Both the position numbers and the translations under genes were made by a program. Below are positions 16,663 to 25,553 of a stretch of DNA of 64,000 bases, piece after piece (the first letter of the stretch is position 1; the number at the start of each line of letters is the position of its first letter). The DNA lies in assembly GCF_001984035.1 (NCBI RefSeq), contig NZ_CP019449.1, positions 3,100,001 to 3,164,000 of the forward strand, in the 5' to 3' direction. The DNA is from Sphingopyxis sp. QXT-31 (GTDB lineage: Bacteria; Pseudomonadota; Alphaproteobacteria; Sphingomonadales; Sphingomonadaceae). The notes under the pieces are model-generated. The model was not told the DNA's origin. It saw nothing but the letters and a program-made list of their open reading frames with translations, and made no database searches.

Positions 16663-17568
16663 ATGAACCTGCGTCACCTCGAAGCCTTCAGGGCCGTGAT
16701 GCTCTCGGGATCGGTCACCCAGGCCGCGCAGTCGCTCAACCTGTCGCAACCCGCGGTGAGCAAGATGCTTGCCGAGCTCGAGCATCAGCTGGGCTTTCAG
16801 CTCTTCCTGCGTTCGCGCGGCAGCGCGCTCACCGTGACGCCCGAAGCCGACGCCTTTTTCTACGAAGTCGAGCGGAGCTTCTCCGGTATTGCGGCCCTGA
16901 AGCGGGTAGCGGAAGACATCCGCAACATGGCGACCGGCACGCTCCGGATCGCCGCCCTCCCGGCGCTCGCGGTCAGTTTCCTGCCGCGCGTGATCGCGGC
17001 CTTTCGCGAGACGCATCCCGGCGTCACCGTTCAGCTCCAGACCCGCAGTTCCTCGACGGTGCGGCAATGGATGGCGAACCAGCAGTTCGACATCGGGCTC
17101 GCGACGCCGGCGCGCGAATTGCCCGGCATAAGGATGGAGCGCTTCCTGCGCTGCCCCGGCGCCTGCGTTCTCCCTGCCGGTCACCGGCTGGCCGTCAAGG
17201 ACGTCATTCGGCCGGCCGATCTCGAGGGCGAGCCCTTCATTTCGCTCGCGCTCGAGGACGGCGTGCGTCACCGCATCGATCGCATTTTCGAGGACGCGGG
17301 CGTCCACCGCGAGATGGTCATCGAAACCCAATATGCGATGACCATCTGCGCGCTTGTCATGCAGGGGGTCGGATGTTCGATCCTCAACCCCGTGACCGCA
17401 GCGGATTATGCCGAGCGGGGCCTTACGGTCCGTGATTTCGCGCCGGAGGTCCATTTCGAATATATGCTCTTCACGCCGAAGTTGAGGCCGATGTCCCAAG
17501 TCGCTGCGGCCTTTATCGCGGTGCTCGAATCCCACCGCGACGCGATGTTCGGCTCCGACGCCAGCTGA
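16663..17568 (+). CDS. LysR-family transcriptional regulator
   Basis: The 301-residue protein has a LysR winged-helix (NLRHLEAFRAVMLSGSVTQAA, LNLSQPAVSKMLAELEHQL) and a periplasmic-binding-protein-like sensor domain. The start at 16663 follows AGGGAG. It is divergent from the aapJ operon across a 55-base gap that contains an ATAGCTAT palindrome at 16640-16647, so it most likely controls that operon and perhaps the receptor gene that converges with it at 17605. The co-inducer is probably a sulfur or amino-acid metabolite, by context. Confidence 0.9.
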   Translation: MNLRHLEAFRAVMLSGSVTQAAQSLNLSQPAVSKMLAELEHQLGFQLFLRSRGSALTVTPEADAFFYEVERSFSGIAALKRVAEDIRNMATGTLRIAALPALAVSFLPRVIAAFRETHPGVTVQLQTRSSSTVRQWMANQQFDIGLATPARELPGIRMERFLRCPGACVLPAGHRLAVKDVIRPADLEGEPFISLALEDGVRHRIDRIFEDAGVHREMVIETQYAMTICALVMQGVGCSILNPVTAADYAERGLTVRDFAPEVHFEYMLFTPKLRPMSQVAAAFIAVLESHRDAMFGSDAS

Positions 17569-17604
17569 AGACACAAGACGCCGCACGGCCCTCACGGCCA
17601 CCGA

Positions 17605-20076
17605 TCAGAAGGAGGCGGTCGCGCGAACGTACCAGAAGCCCCCGTTGAACCCCGTCGGCGCGAAGCGGAGATATCGGATCCCGTTGTTGATCTGGGATTG
17701 CCGCGCCTCGACGTCGGGGTAATTGTCGAAGATATTCTCGCCGCCGACCGCAAGCTTGAGCATGTCGCTGACCTTGTAGGACAGCTCGAGATCGACCAGC
17801 AGTTCGGCGCCGCCCGTCTGGTCGGCAGCCGGTGCGGCGCCATAGTCGGTCCATTTGCCATAATAGTTCGCGCGCGCGACGAAGCCGAAGCGCTCGCCCG
17901 CATAAGTGAAGGACGCATTGCCCTTCCACTTCGGAACGAAGCCCTCGAGTTCGAGCAGCCGCTCGCGGTCCGCAGTGATCACCGGCGAAGCCTTGATGAC
18001 ATCGGTTTTGGTATAGTTGCCGTTGAGGCCGAGCGTGGCCTTGCCGCCGCCGAGGTCGAAGCCCACGGTGAGCACCGCATCGACGCCCTGGGTGCGGCTG
18101 TCGAAGGAGTTGGTGAAGAAGCTCACCTGCTGGAAGGAATCCCCACCGGGAATGCCAAGCGCCGCGAGCTGCGCGCGCTGCGCCGGGGTGAGATTGAAAT
18201 TGCCCGATACGGCGATCCGGTCTTCGACCTTGATGTTGAAATAGTCGAGCGTGAAGGTGATGCGATTGGAGGGCTTCACCACGATGCCGCCGGCGACGTT
18301 GAACGAATTCTCGGGCCGAAGCGGCGTCGCGCCGAAGAATTGCGCCACCGGATTGTTGGGCGCGATAATGCCTGCGGTCAGCGGCGCCCCGGTTATCGAG
18401 TCGATGTTGGTCTGGACTTGCGAGGCGTTCGACTGGCCCGGCGTCGGCGCCCGAAAGCCGGTGTTGACCGATCCGCGCACCGCGAAGACGTCCGAGAAAT
18501 CATATCGCCCGTTGATCTTCCAGGTGAATTTCGAGCCGAAGTCCGAGTAATTCTCGTAGCGGCCGGCAAGGCCGAACTGGAGCGCGTCGGTGAGATTGCC
18601 TTCGAGCGACGTATAGGCGGCCCAGTTGCTGCGCGCGAACTCGCCCGCCTGGATGGGACTGAAGCCCGGGAAGCCGTTCGAGCCGACCGGCAGTCCGACG
18701 CGGTTTCCGGTATCGGGATCGATGACCGACGCGAAAGGACCAACCTGCCATGATGCGATGTCGCCGGCCGTGATCTCATATGTCTCGCGCCGATACTCGA
18801 GACCGCCGGCAAGCGTCAGTGGATCGGAGGTGCCGATCGCGATGGGGTAAGTGAGATCGAGATTGAAAGCGAGTTCGCGCTGCTCGAGCTGCCCCGGCTT
18901 GAAGGATGTTGGCGACGCGAGGCCAAGCGACGGATTGACCGTATTTTCGATCCGGTAGGAAGCATGGTTCTGACCATAGGAAGCGCTGAGGTCATAGGTC
19001 AGGCCAGAGGAGAATTCGCCCTTGAGGCCGGCCGCAAGCGCCGCGTCGGTCACCGTGGCGCCGAAATCCGGCGTAAAGCCGCCGGGAAAGAGCTGGCGGA
19101 AGCTGAAGCGCTGTCCTCCGGGCGTATTGGTGAGCGGAATCGAGGTGGAAATGAAGCTGGCATTGGGGTTGCGGTAGAAGAAGGCCGTCGTGCCGCGGCT
19201 CCAGCTATAGTTGCCGAAGGTGTAGAATTCCATCTCGTCCGACAGTTCGATGCCGGCATTGACGAAGATGCGCGCCGCCTCGGATTCGGGATTTCCCCAG
19301 CGCTGCGCCGGGACCGGGACATCCTGAACGCCGGCATCGATGAGCGCCTGCGCGTCGGGACGCTGGATACCGCGCGACGTCGTGCTGGCGTTCACATATT
19401 CGCCGCTGATGTTGACGAAACCGGCGTCGGTGAAGGGAAGCCCGACATTGCCCTGGACGAGGAAATCCTCACCGTCGCCCTTGTAGAATTGGCCATAGCG
19501 GGCGATCAGCAATCCGCCTTCGCGATCGCGGCGCAGACCGAAATTGAGAACGCCGGCGATCGCATCCGATCCATAGAGCGCCGACGCGCCGTCACGCAGA
19601 ACCTCCAGCTGGCCGATCGCGATCGACGGAATCGCCGAAAGATCGGGTCCCTGCGATCCCCGGATATAGGGAACATTGGTGAACTGGACCGTCGCGCCGC
19701 GATGGCGCCGTTTGCCGTTCACGAGCACCAGCGTCTGGTCCGGCGGCAGGCCGCGCAGCGAGAAAGGCCGGGTGAAAACGGCGCCGTCGTTGCTGACGAG
19801 GCGCTGGACGTTGAGCGACGGGACCTCGGTGCGGAGAAGATCGTTCATGTCGGCCGTGCCCTTTTCGAGCAGTTCGGCGCCGGTGATAATGTCGATTGGC
19901 TGGGCGGAATCGGCCGCCTTGAGATCGTTCCGCCGCGTGCCCGTCACAACGATTTCGCCCTGCGACGCGCCCGGCTGCGGCGCCTCTTTGGCGTTATCCT
20001 GCGCGAAGGCGGCGGCGGCCGAAATGCCTGCCAGGACGGCGATAATCGAGCCACTCGTGCGAAGCAATTTCTTCAT
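17605..20076 (-). CDS. TonB-dependent outer-membrane receptor
   Basis: The 823-residue protein has a signal peptide (ISAAAAFAQ), a TonB-box-like EIVVTGTRR, a plug domain (RPFSLRGLPPDQTLVLVNGKRRHR, VLRDGASALYGSDAIAGVLNF) and a barrel ending FWYVRATASF. The plug resembles that of the partial receptor at 61593 (both have VLVNGKRRHR/N and ALYGSDAIAG/AQYGSDAIAG), while the receptors at 8371 and 51556 form another pair. Its promoter region at 20077-20230 contains the direct repeat listed at 20175. It sits next to the Aap-type operon, so an amino-acid, peptide or metal-chelate ligand is plausible. Confidence 0.92.
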   Translation of the reverse strand: MKKLLRTSGSIIAVLAGISAAAAFAQDNAKEAPQPGASQGEIVVTGTRRNDLKAADSAQPIDIITGAELLEKGTADMNDLLRTEVPSLNVQRLVSNDGAVFTRPFSLRGLPPDQTLVLVNGKRRHRGATVQFTNVPYIRGSQGPDLSAIPSIAIGQLEVLRDGASALYGSDAIAGVLNFGLRRDREGGLLIARYGQFYKGDGEDFLVQGNVGLPFTDAGFVNISGEYVNASTTSRGIQRPDAQALIDAGVQDVPVPAQRWGNPESEAARIFVNAGIELSDEMEFYTFGNYSWSRGTTAFFYRNPNASFISTSIPLTNTPGGQRFSFRQLFPGGFTPDFGATVTDAALAAGLKGEFSSGLTYDLSASYGQNHASYRIENTVNPSLGLASPTSFKPGQLEQRELAFNLDLTYPIAIGTSDPLTLAGGLEYRRETYEITAGDIASWQVGPFASVIDPDTGNRVGLPVGSNGFPGFSPIQAGEFARSNWAAYTSLEGNLTDALQFGLAGRYENYSDFGSKFTWKINGRYDFSDVFAVRGSVNTGFRAPTPGQSNASQVQTNIDSITGAPLTAGIIAPNNPVAQFFGATPLRPENSFNVAGGIVVKPSNRITFTLDYFNIKVEDRIAVSGNFNLTPAQRAQLAALGIPGGDSFQQVSFFTNSFDSRTQGVDAVLTVGFDLGGGKATLGLNGNYTKTDVIKASPVITADRERLLELEGFVPKWKGNASFTYAGERFGFVARANYYGKWTDYGAAPAADQTGGAELLVDLELSYKVSDMLKLAVGGENIFDNYPDVEARQSQINNGIRYLRFAPTGFNGGFWYVRATASF

Positions 20077-20174
20077 GGTCCCCTCCCATTTGCGAAAGCT
20101 CTCGGCTTCGCCACCGAGCTATCTTCGCGGCCTTGGCATGACCAGAAATAATCACCACTCATCGCTACAAACGA

Positions 20175-20195
20175 GATGGTTATTCCATATGGTTA
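20175..20195. repeat. Direct repeat ATGGTTAT (x2, 13-bp period) upstream of TonB receptor
   Basis: ATGGTTAT occurs at 20175-20182 and again at 20188-20195, with a CCATATGG palindrome across the second copy. It lies about 100 bases upstream of the receptor start on the minus strand. A period of 13 bases is not a whole helical turn. It may be a regulator site or chance. Confidence 0.25.
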
Positions 20196-20233
20196 TATCT
20201 CTCGCTGCGGCATCGAGCAGCGCCCGGTCGCTG

Positions 20234-20422
20234 TTACTCGATCCCTTCCCGGGGGTCCGTGTGGAACACAACGGCCTTTCTATCGGCGCCGAAGGTCAAG
20301 ACTTCGAATGCTTCGACATTTCCGTTCGGGGAGCCGCGCGGCATGCCGGGCACGGCGAAGCCGGACATATCGCGCAGTTTGTCCTCGACCGCCCGGTCGA
20401 CATGCCGCGTCGGCACATGCCC
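20234..20422 (-). pseudogene. Truncated duplicate of the DUF411 gene
   Basis: The translated stretch GHVPTRHVDRAVEDKLRD, then GFAVPGMPRGSP and EAFEVLTFGADRK, closely follows the C-terminal third of the intact DUF411 protein at 20798-21322 (GHVPMQHVARLLHDK, GIAVPGMPRGSP, DAFEVMAFGSDGK). The N-terminal part with the signal and the metal-binding CGCC is missing; its place is taken by the lipoprotein gene that ends at 20424. The remnant keeps an open frame but starts in unrelated sequence, so it is not expected to work as a DUF411 protein. Confidence 0.75.
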
Positions 20423-20423
20423 C

Positions 20424-20771
20424 TTATTTTTTGTCCATATCGTGCCCAGCATGAGGATCGGGTTCGGGTTCGACAGGTTTCGGCGTTTCCGGCGCGGCCT
20501 TTGCCCGTGGCGGCACAGCGGCCTTCGCGGCAGGTTCTTGCTTGGGGCGGGATTTCTCCGGAGGCACTGCCTCTTTGGTCGGCGCCGCCGGGGCAGACGC
20601 GGCGGGCGTCTCGTCCGCTACGGGCATGGTCTCGACCATTGCGGGCGGCTCACCGGCAGTGACCTCACTCTGTTCCGGTGTGACGTCGCTCTGCTGCGCG
20701 GGCTCAGTGCCGCATCCTGCCAGAGCAAATATCAGCGCGGCGGCGCTCGCCAGGGGAATGAATCTCGTCAT
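20424..20771 (-). CDS. Small proline/alanine-rich lipoprotein
   Basis: The 115-residue protein has a lipoprotein signal (ALIFALAGC) and a low-complexity mature part rich in Ala, Pro, Glu and Lys, ending DPHAGHDMDKK. The terminal His/Met/Asp cluster could bind copper. It lies 26 bases downstream of the DUF411 gene in the same direction. I do not recognise a family. The ATG at 20771 gives the signal peptide; an upstream ATG at 20801 is less likely. Confidence 0.6.
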   Translation of the reverse strand: MTRFIPLASAAALIFALAGCGTEPAQQSDVTPEQSEVTAGEPPAMVETMPVADETPAASAPAAPTKEAVPPEKSRPKQEPAAKAAVPPRAKAAPETPKPVEPEPDPHAGHDMDKK

Positions 20772-20797
20772 ATCTGTCTCCTCTTGGTGTCGGCAGG

Positions 20798-21322
20798 TCA
20801 TGCGCGGAATTCAGAAACCTTGCCGTCGCTGCCGAACGCCATCACTTCGAATGCGTCCACGCTTCCGTCCGGCATTTCCATTCCTGGTGAGCCGCGCGGC
20901 ATGCCGGGCACGGCGATCCCTCGAATGTCGCGTGGCTTGTCGTGAAGGAGCCTCGCGACATGCTGCATCGGCACATGACCCTCAATGGCATAGCCGCCGA
21001 TAACTGCCGTGTGGCACGACGCCAGCTGGCCAGGCACACCATATCGCGTCTTTACGGCGGCCATGTCAGAGCGGTTCTCGACAGTCACATCATAACCCGC
21101 CTTGCGCGCGATATCCGCCCAAGCTTCGCAGCAGCCGCATTCGGGATCGCGATAAACGAGCATTCGCTTGGGGCTGGACGTCTCGGCGCCCGGCGCGGGC
21201 GCCGCGCCATTCTTATCGCTGGTCGCCGCCGGGCCCGAGGCAGAATTGCATGCCGCAAGCGCCATCCCCGATCCGACCGCAATCAGGCCGAAAAGATGAC
21301 GGCGCGTCATCGGATTTTTCAT
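20798..21322 (-). CDS. DUF411 metal-binding exported protein
   Basis: The 174-residue protein begins with a twin-arginine-like MTRRHLFGLIAVG segment and a lipobox-like LAAC. The DUF411 domain follows: YRDPECGCCEAWADIARKAGY with a CGCC metal site, ASCHTAVI, GHVPMQHVARLL and GIAVPGMPRGSPGME. DUF411 proteins occur in copper and silver resistance clusters and are thought to bind metal in the periplasm. The start follows GAGGAAATGAC and lies one base after the DUF305 stop, so the two are co-translated. Confidence 0.85.
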   Translation of the reverse strand: MKNPMTRRHLFGLIAVGSGMALAACNSASGPAATSDKNGAAPAPGAETSSPKRMLVYRDPECGCCEAWADIARKAGYDVTVENRSDMAAVKTRYGVPGQLASCHTAVIGGYAIEGHVPMQHVARLLHDKPRDIRGIAVPGMPRGSPGMEMPDGSVDAFEVMAFGSDGKVSEFRA

Positions 21323-21323
21323 G

Positions 21324-21767
21324 TCATTTCCTCGCGAGAATGGATTTCATCTGTTCGATTTCGGCTGCCTGCCCCGCGATGATGCCGCGGCAGAGTTCGC
21401 GTATCTCGGCATCTTTGAGAGAAGCCTGTTCACACATGAGGATCGCACCCGAATGATGCGGGATCATCGAACGCAAGAAGGCCGTGTCGCCGATCGTCGT
21501 CTGTGTCCGGATGAGCCCGAAGCTCCCGAAGAAGGCAACTGCCGATCCCAGCAGCAGGAACGTATTGAGACGTTTCGACGGGAACATGCCCGGCATTGCG
21601 ACGATCATCAGCACGACCATCGGCGAGACCATCATCAGCGTCATGTAGAGCATGTTGAGATTATTGTAGAAGCTCGAGAGGCGGTCGATCATGACGAACA
21701 TCACCAAATACATGATGACGCCGCTGACGATCGTCTGCAGCGCGAGGCTGCGATAGGCTGGTTTCAC
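21324..21767 (-). CDS. DUF305 family membrane protein
   Basis: About 147 residues. Two to three membrane segments are visible (TIVSGVIMYLVMFVMI, LYMTLMMVSPMVVLMIVAMPG, TFLLLGSAVAFFGSFG) and the C-terminal DUF305 domain has MIPHHSGAILMCEQ and CRGIIAGQAAEIEQMKSIL. The HH and Met residues are typical of this copper-associated family. The frame has no suitable ATG; a GTG at 21767 preceded by GAGGAGAAATGCC is the best start. It lies between copB and the DUF411 gene in the same operon. Confidence 0.82.
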   Translation of the reverse strand: MKPAYRSLALQTIVSGVIMYLVMFVMIDRLSSFYNNLNMLYMTLMMVSPMVVLMIVAMPGMFPSKRLNTFLLLGSAVAFFGSFGLIRTQTTIGDTAFLRSMIPHHSGAILMCEQASLKDAEIRELCRGIIAGQAAEIEQMKSILARK

Positions 21768-21805
21768 GGCATTTCTCCTCGACGTGTCGCCACCCCGCGA
21801 AACTT

Positions 21806-23017
21806 CTAGAACCAGGCCCGCACCCCCATCACGAAGCTGACGCCGCTCGCATCCTCGCCCGCGGCGCGGGCAAAACGCGCGGTATCGCCGACCTTGCGCG
21901 CCCATTCGACGCCGACATAAGGCGCGAATTCCTTCACGACCTCGTAACGCAGGCGAAGCCCGAGCTCGAAATCCGAAAGCCCCGAACCAACGCCGGTCTC
22001 GGGGACATCCTGCAGCGCAAAATTGACTTCCGCCATCGGCTGGAGGATCAGTTTCTGGGTGATGCGCTGGTCGTAATAGCCTTCGAGCCGGGCGAGCAGG
22101 TCACCCTTGTTCGAAAGAAACAGCGCGCCCTCGACTTCGAACCAATAGGGGGCGAGCCCCTCGAAGCCGATCGTCGCATAGGTGCGGTCGGGGCCGGGCC
22201 CAAGATCCTGCCTGATACCCGCCTGCGCGTTGAAATAGGGTCCGATCGCCCGGCTGTAGAGCGCCTGTACCTCGGCGCTCTCGATGCCTTCGCCGAACAC
22301 GCCCTCGCCTTCGCTCTTGATCGTCAGCCGGTTAATGTCGCCGCCGTACCAAGCCTCACCGTCCCAGCGGAACCCGTCGCGGCCCTTGCGCGCCTGATAT
22401 TCGGCAAGGTTGAAGCTGATGAAAGCGATGGTCTGCGCACCATTCTCTTTCATCATGTCGTGGCGCGAATGCTCCATTTCGGCTTGGGGATAAATGCGAT
22501 CGGCATACCAGTCGCCGGGAGGCGCAGGCGCGGTAGCATCGCCCGGCGGCAAGTCGGTGCCGCTGGCGCCGCTCATCGTCGCCATGCCTTCCATTCCGGC
22601 CATGGGGTCCGCAGACCCGCCCTTCGGGGTGCAATGGCCCATTTTGGCATGTTCGGGCGGACAATCGGGATCGGACGGCGCCGCCGTGCCATGATCCATC
22701 GCGTCCATGTCAGAAGCGCCCTTGCCCGAAGCCTCCGCCTCGGGCGTACAATGACCCATCGCCGCATGTTTGGGCGGGCAGGTCGAAGTTTTGGGCTCCA
22801 TGTCCATGCCCTGCATGCTCCCATGGTCCATCTGCTCCATCGACCCTTCGGCGGGCGCTTCGGGCGCGGGCTGCGCTACCGGCGCTGGCGTTGGCGAGGG
22901 AGCGGGTGTCGGCGCGGGCGCCGCACCATGCATCGAATGATCCATCGACTGCGCCGCGGCGGGCACAGCAAAGGTCAGCGGGGCGATACCCGCGAGGAGA
23001 AGCGCGACCCGGGTCAT
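21806..23017 (-). CDS. copB: Copper resistance outer-membrane protein CopB
   Basis: The 403-residue protein has a signal (FAVPAAAQS), a long Met/His/Pro-rich N-terminal half, and the CopB barrel domain (DWYADRIYPQAEMEHSRHDMMKENG, SFNLAEYQ, and a terminal SFVMGVRAWF). The metal-rich region holds two copies of a CPPxHAxMGHCTP motif, and a third copy occurs in the CopA oxidase encoded just upstream. The ATG at 23017 overlaps the copA stop by four bases. CopB is thought to act with CopA in periplasmic copper sequestration and release across the outer membrane. Confidence 0.93.
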   Translation of the reverse strand: MTRVALLLAGIAPLTFAVPAAAQSMDHSMHGAAPAPTPAPSPTPAPVAQPAPEAPAEGSMEQMDHGSMQGMDMEPKTSTCPPKHAAMGHCTPEAEASGKGASDMDAMDHGTAAPSDPDCPPEHAKMGHCTPKGGSADPMAGMEGMATMSGASGTDLPPGDATAPAPPGDWYADRIYPQAEMEHSRHDMMKENGAQTIAFISFNLAEYQARKGRDGFRWDGEAWYGGDINRLTIKSEGEGVFGEGIESAEVQALYSRAIGPYFNAQAGIRQDLGPGPDRTYATIGFEGLAPYWFEVEGALFLSNKGDLLARLEGYYDQRITQKLILQPMAEVNFALQDVPETGVGSGLSDFELGLRLRYEVVKEFAPYVGVEWARKVGDTARFARAAGEDASGVSFVMGVRAWF

Positions 23018-24855
23018 TCGCCGTCTCCCTTCGGACGGACGCTGACGACGCGCATCATTCCCGCGTGCATGTGATAGAGAAGATGGCAATGGAACGCCCA
23101 GTCGCCGAGCGCGTCGGCGGTAAAATCGAAGCTCGCGATGCCGCCCGGCTGGACAAGCACCGTATGCTTGCGCGGCGACCGGTCGCCCTTGCCCGTCACC
23201 AGTTCGAAAAAATGACCGTGGAGGTGGATGGGGTGGCTCATCATCGAATCGTTGATGAGGTTGATCCGCACGCGCTCTCCCTCGATGAAGGGGATGGGCT
23301 CGTGATAGTCGGACATCTTGATGCCGTCGAACGACCACATGAAGCGTTCCATATTGCCGGTCAGATGGATGTCGAGCGAGCGCGAGGCGGCGCGGGTATC
23401 GGGGTTGCGCTCGAGCGCGACAAGGTCATGGTAGGTCAGCACCTTGTGCCCGACATTCTCCAGTCCCTGCCCCGGCTCGTCCATGCGATCCATCGGCATC
23501 GGCGAGATCGTCTGGACGCTCGGGTCGCGCTTGACCTGCGGCGCGACACTGAAGTCGCGCATGCTGTGCTGCATGCCTCCGCCCGATCCATGATCCATGC
23601 CCGCCATCGCGCCGCTTTCCCCCGCTGGCGTACAATGGCCCATCTTGGCATGTTCAGGGGGACAGGAAGGATCGCTCGCCGGCATGGGCATGGCGCCCAT
23701 ATCGCCGCCCGAATGGTCCATACCCGCCATTGAGCCGCCCGACATGTCGCCCATGCCCATGTCCTTCATGGTCGCGAGCGGCCGTTCGCGGAGCGGCGGC
23801 ACCTCGGCGACCATGCCGGCGCGCGGTGCGAGCGTCGCGCGTCCCATGCCCGACCGGTCATTGGCCTCGGCAACGAGCGTATAAGCACGGTCCTCGACCG
23901 GCGTGACGATGACGTCATAGGTTTCGGCGACCGCGATCTGGAACTCGTCGATCTCGGTCGGCACGACATTGAGGCCGTCGGCCTGCACCACGGTCATCCT
24001 GAGGCCCGGGATGCGGACGTTGAAGATCGTCATCGCCGACGCATTGACGATACGCAGGCGCACCCGCTCGCCCGGGCTGAAGAGCGCGGTCCAGTTGTCG
24101 CGCGGACCATGGCCGTTGACGAGGAAGGTGTATGTCGAACCATTGACGTCGGCGACGTCGGTCGGGTCCATCCGCATCTTGCCCCAATCGATCCGCTCCT
24201 TGAGCGGTTGATCCTTGCCGGCGAGCAGGCCCGCCAGCGTCTGGCGCTGCATGTTGAAATGGCCGGGATTGACCTTGAGCTTGCGGAAGATCGCCTCGGG
24301 CGACAATTGACTGTGGTCGGACAGGACGACGACATGCTCGCGATCGTAGCCGATCGGGTCGGCGCCCGCGGGATCGATGACGATCGGGCCATAATGGCCG
24401 AGCTGTTCCTGAAGCCCCGAATGGCTGTGATACCAATAAGTCCCCGATTGAACGACCGGGAATTCATAGACAAACTTCGAGCGCGGCTTGATGCCGGGGA
24501 AGCTGACGCCGGGCACGCCGTCCATCTGGAACGGCAGGATCAGGCCGTGCCAGTGGATCGAGCTGTCCTCGTCGAGATCGTTGACGACGGTCAGGCGCGC
24601 TGTCTGCCCTTCCTTTAGACGGACGAGCGGCGCGGGCACGGTGCCGTTGATCCCGATCGCGCGGCTGACCTTGCCGTCGATCCGCATCGTCTGCCGGGCG
24701 ATGCGCAGCGTTATGTCATTGCCGGATACGGTCGGAAGCGGCGCGGTGATGCCGGACGACACCGACTGGGCCCAGGCCGGGAACCATGCGGCCATCGCCG
24801 CAGCAGCCCCTCCACCCAAAGCTCCACTGACGAACCGACGCCTTTCCATCTGCAT
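23014..24855 (-). CDS. copA: Multicopper oxidase CopA (periplasmic, Tat-exported)
   Basis: The 613-residue protein starts with a twin-arginine signal (MERRRFVSGALGGGAAA). Four copper-ligand regions are present: HWHG, YHSHSG, HPIHLHGHFFEL and HCHLLYHMHAGM. Between domains lies a Met-rich insert (MGMGDMSGGSMAGMDHSGG) including one CPPEHAKMGHCTP motif shared with CopB. CopA oxidises Cu(I) and binds extra copper in the periplasm. About 110 bases separate it from the sigma-factor gene above, so it may have its own promoter. Start at 24855 or 24849 cannot be separated. Confidence 0.95.
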   Translation of the reverse strand: MQMERRRFVSGALGGGAAAAMAAWFPAWAQSVSSGITAPLPTVSGNDITLRIARQTMRIDGKVSRAIGINGTVPAPLVRLKEGQTARLTVVNDLDEDSSIHWHGLILPFQMDGVPGVSFPGIKPRSKFVYEFPVVQSGTYWYHSHSGLQEQLGHYGPIVIDPAGADPIGYDREHVVVLSDHSQLSPEAIFRKLKVNPGHFNMQRQTLAGLLAGKDQPLKERIDWGKMRMDPTDVADVNGSTYTFLVNGHGPRDNWTALFSPGERVRLRIVNASAMTIFNVRIPGLRMTVVQADGLNVVPTEIDEFQIAVAETYDVIVTPVEDRAYTLVAEANDRSGMGRATLAPRAGMVAEVPPLRERPLATMKDMGMGDMSGGSMAGMDHSGGDMGAMPMPASDPSCPPEHAKMGHCTPAGESGAMAGMDHGSGGGMQHSMRDFSVAPQVKRDPSVQTISPMPMDRMDEPGQGLENVGHKVLTYHDLVALERNPDTRAASRSLDIHLTGNMERFMWSFDGIKMSDYHEPIPFIEGERVRINLINDSMMSHPIHLHGHFFELVTGKGDRSPRKHTVLVQPGGIASFDFTADALGDWAFHCHLLYHMHAGMMRVVSVRPKGDGE

Positions 24856-24968
24856 ATTCTTTCCGACCGTTACTGACTGTTCCTAAAGCTATACGCAGGC
24901 GGCACGGCTGCCCCTCAATAAAAATGCCGGACGATGAGGAGATGCCGCCTGAACGAGCGGTCGAACCC

Positions 24969-25553
24969 TCAACCCTCGGCGCTCGCAGATGTTCCCGCGA
25001 GCAATTCCCGGAGCCTGGTCCGCGCTCGATAGAGGCGCGTTTCGACTGTTTTCTCGCTGACGCGCAAAATGACCGCTGTTTCGGCCTGGCTGACCTCGTC
25101 GACACCGCGGAGGAGCAACACTTCGCGCAAATTCTGCGGCAGCTGATCGATCGCCCCGCGAACCTTGGCGAGCTCTCGCCTGTCGGTCGCCGCGGAATCG
25201 GGCCCAGGACCATCGCTTGCTACGTGATGCGCATTTTCGAGCGGGAGCGCGCGGGAGAAAAAGGCGCGCACCTTTCGCCGTCGTGCCCAGTCGCGACATT
25301 TGTTGAGCGCGATACGGGCGATCCATGTGCGGAAGGGGCGTTCGCCATCATAGCGATCGAGCGCCGAAAAGCCGGAGACGAACGTCTCTTGCGTCAGATC
25401 CATCGCCTCGTCGGCATCGCCGATCTGCTTTACGATGAGCCGGTAGACGCCCGTTTTGTAACGGCGCAGCAACTCGCGATAGGCGTCTTCGCGGTGCGCG
25501 CGCGCAAAGGCCGCCAGATCCTGGTCGCTACATTGCGATAGGTCGGCGCTCAC
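24969..25553 (-). CDS. ECF RNA polymerase sigma factor (CnrH type)
   Basis: The 194-residue protein has region 2 (YRELLRRYKTGVYRLIVKQIGD, DLTQETFVSGFSALDRYDG, FRTWIARIALNKCRDWAR) and region 4 (IDQLPQNLREVLLLRGVDEVSQAETA, KTVETRLYRARTRLRELL). Its start overlaps the stop of the metal-sensor-like gene, which itself follows a small anti-sigma-like gene, reproducing the Y-X-H order of the cnr nickel/cobalt system. It probably drives copA and other genes of this block under metal stress. Confidence 0.9.
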   Translation of the reverse strand: MSADLSQCSDQDLAAFARAHREDAYRELLRRYKTGVYRLIVKQIGDADEAMDLTQETFVSGFSALDRYDGERPFRTWIARIALNKCRDWARRRKVRAFFSRALPLENAHHVASDGPGPDSAATDRRELAKVRGAIDQLPQNLREVLLLRGVDEVSQAETAVILRVSEKTVETRLYRARTRLRELLAGTSASAEG

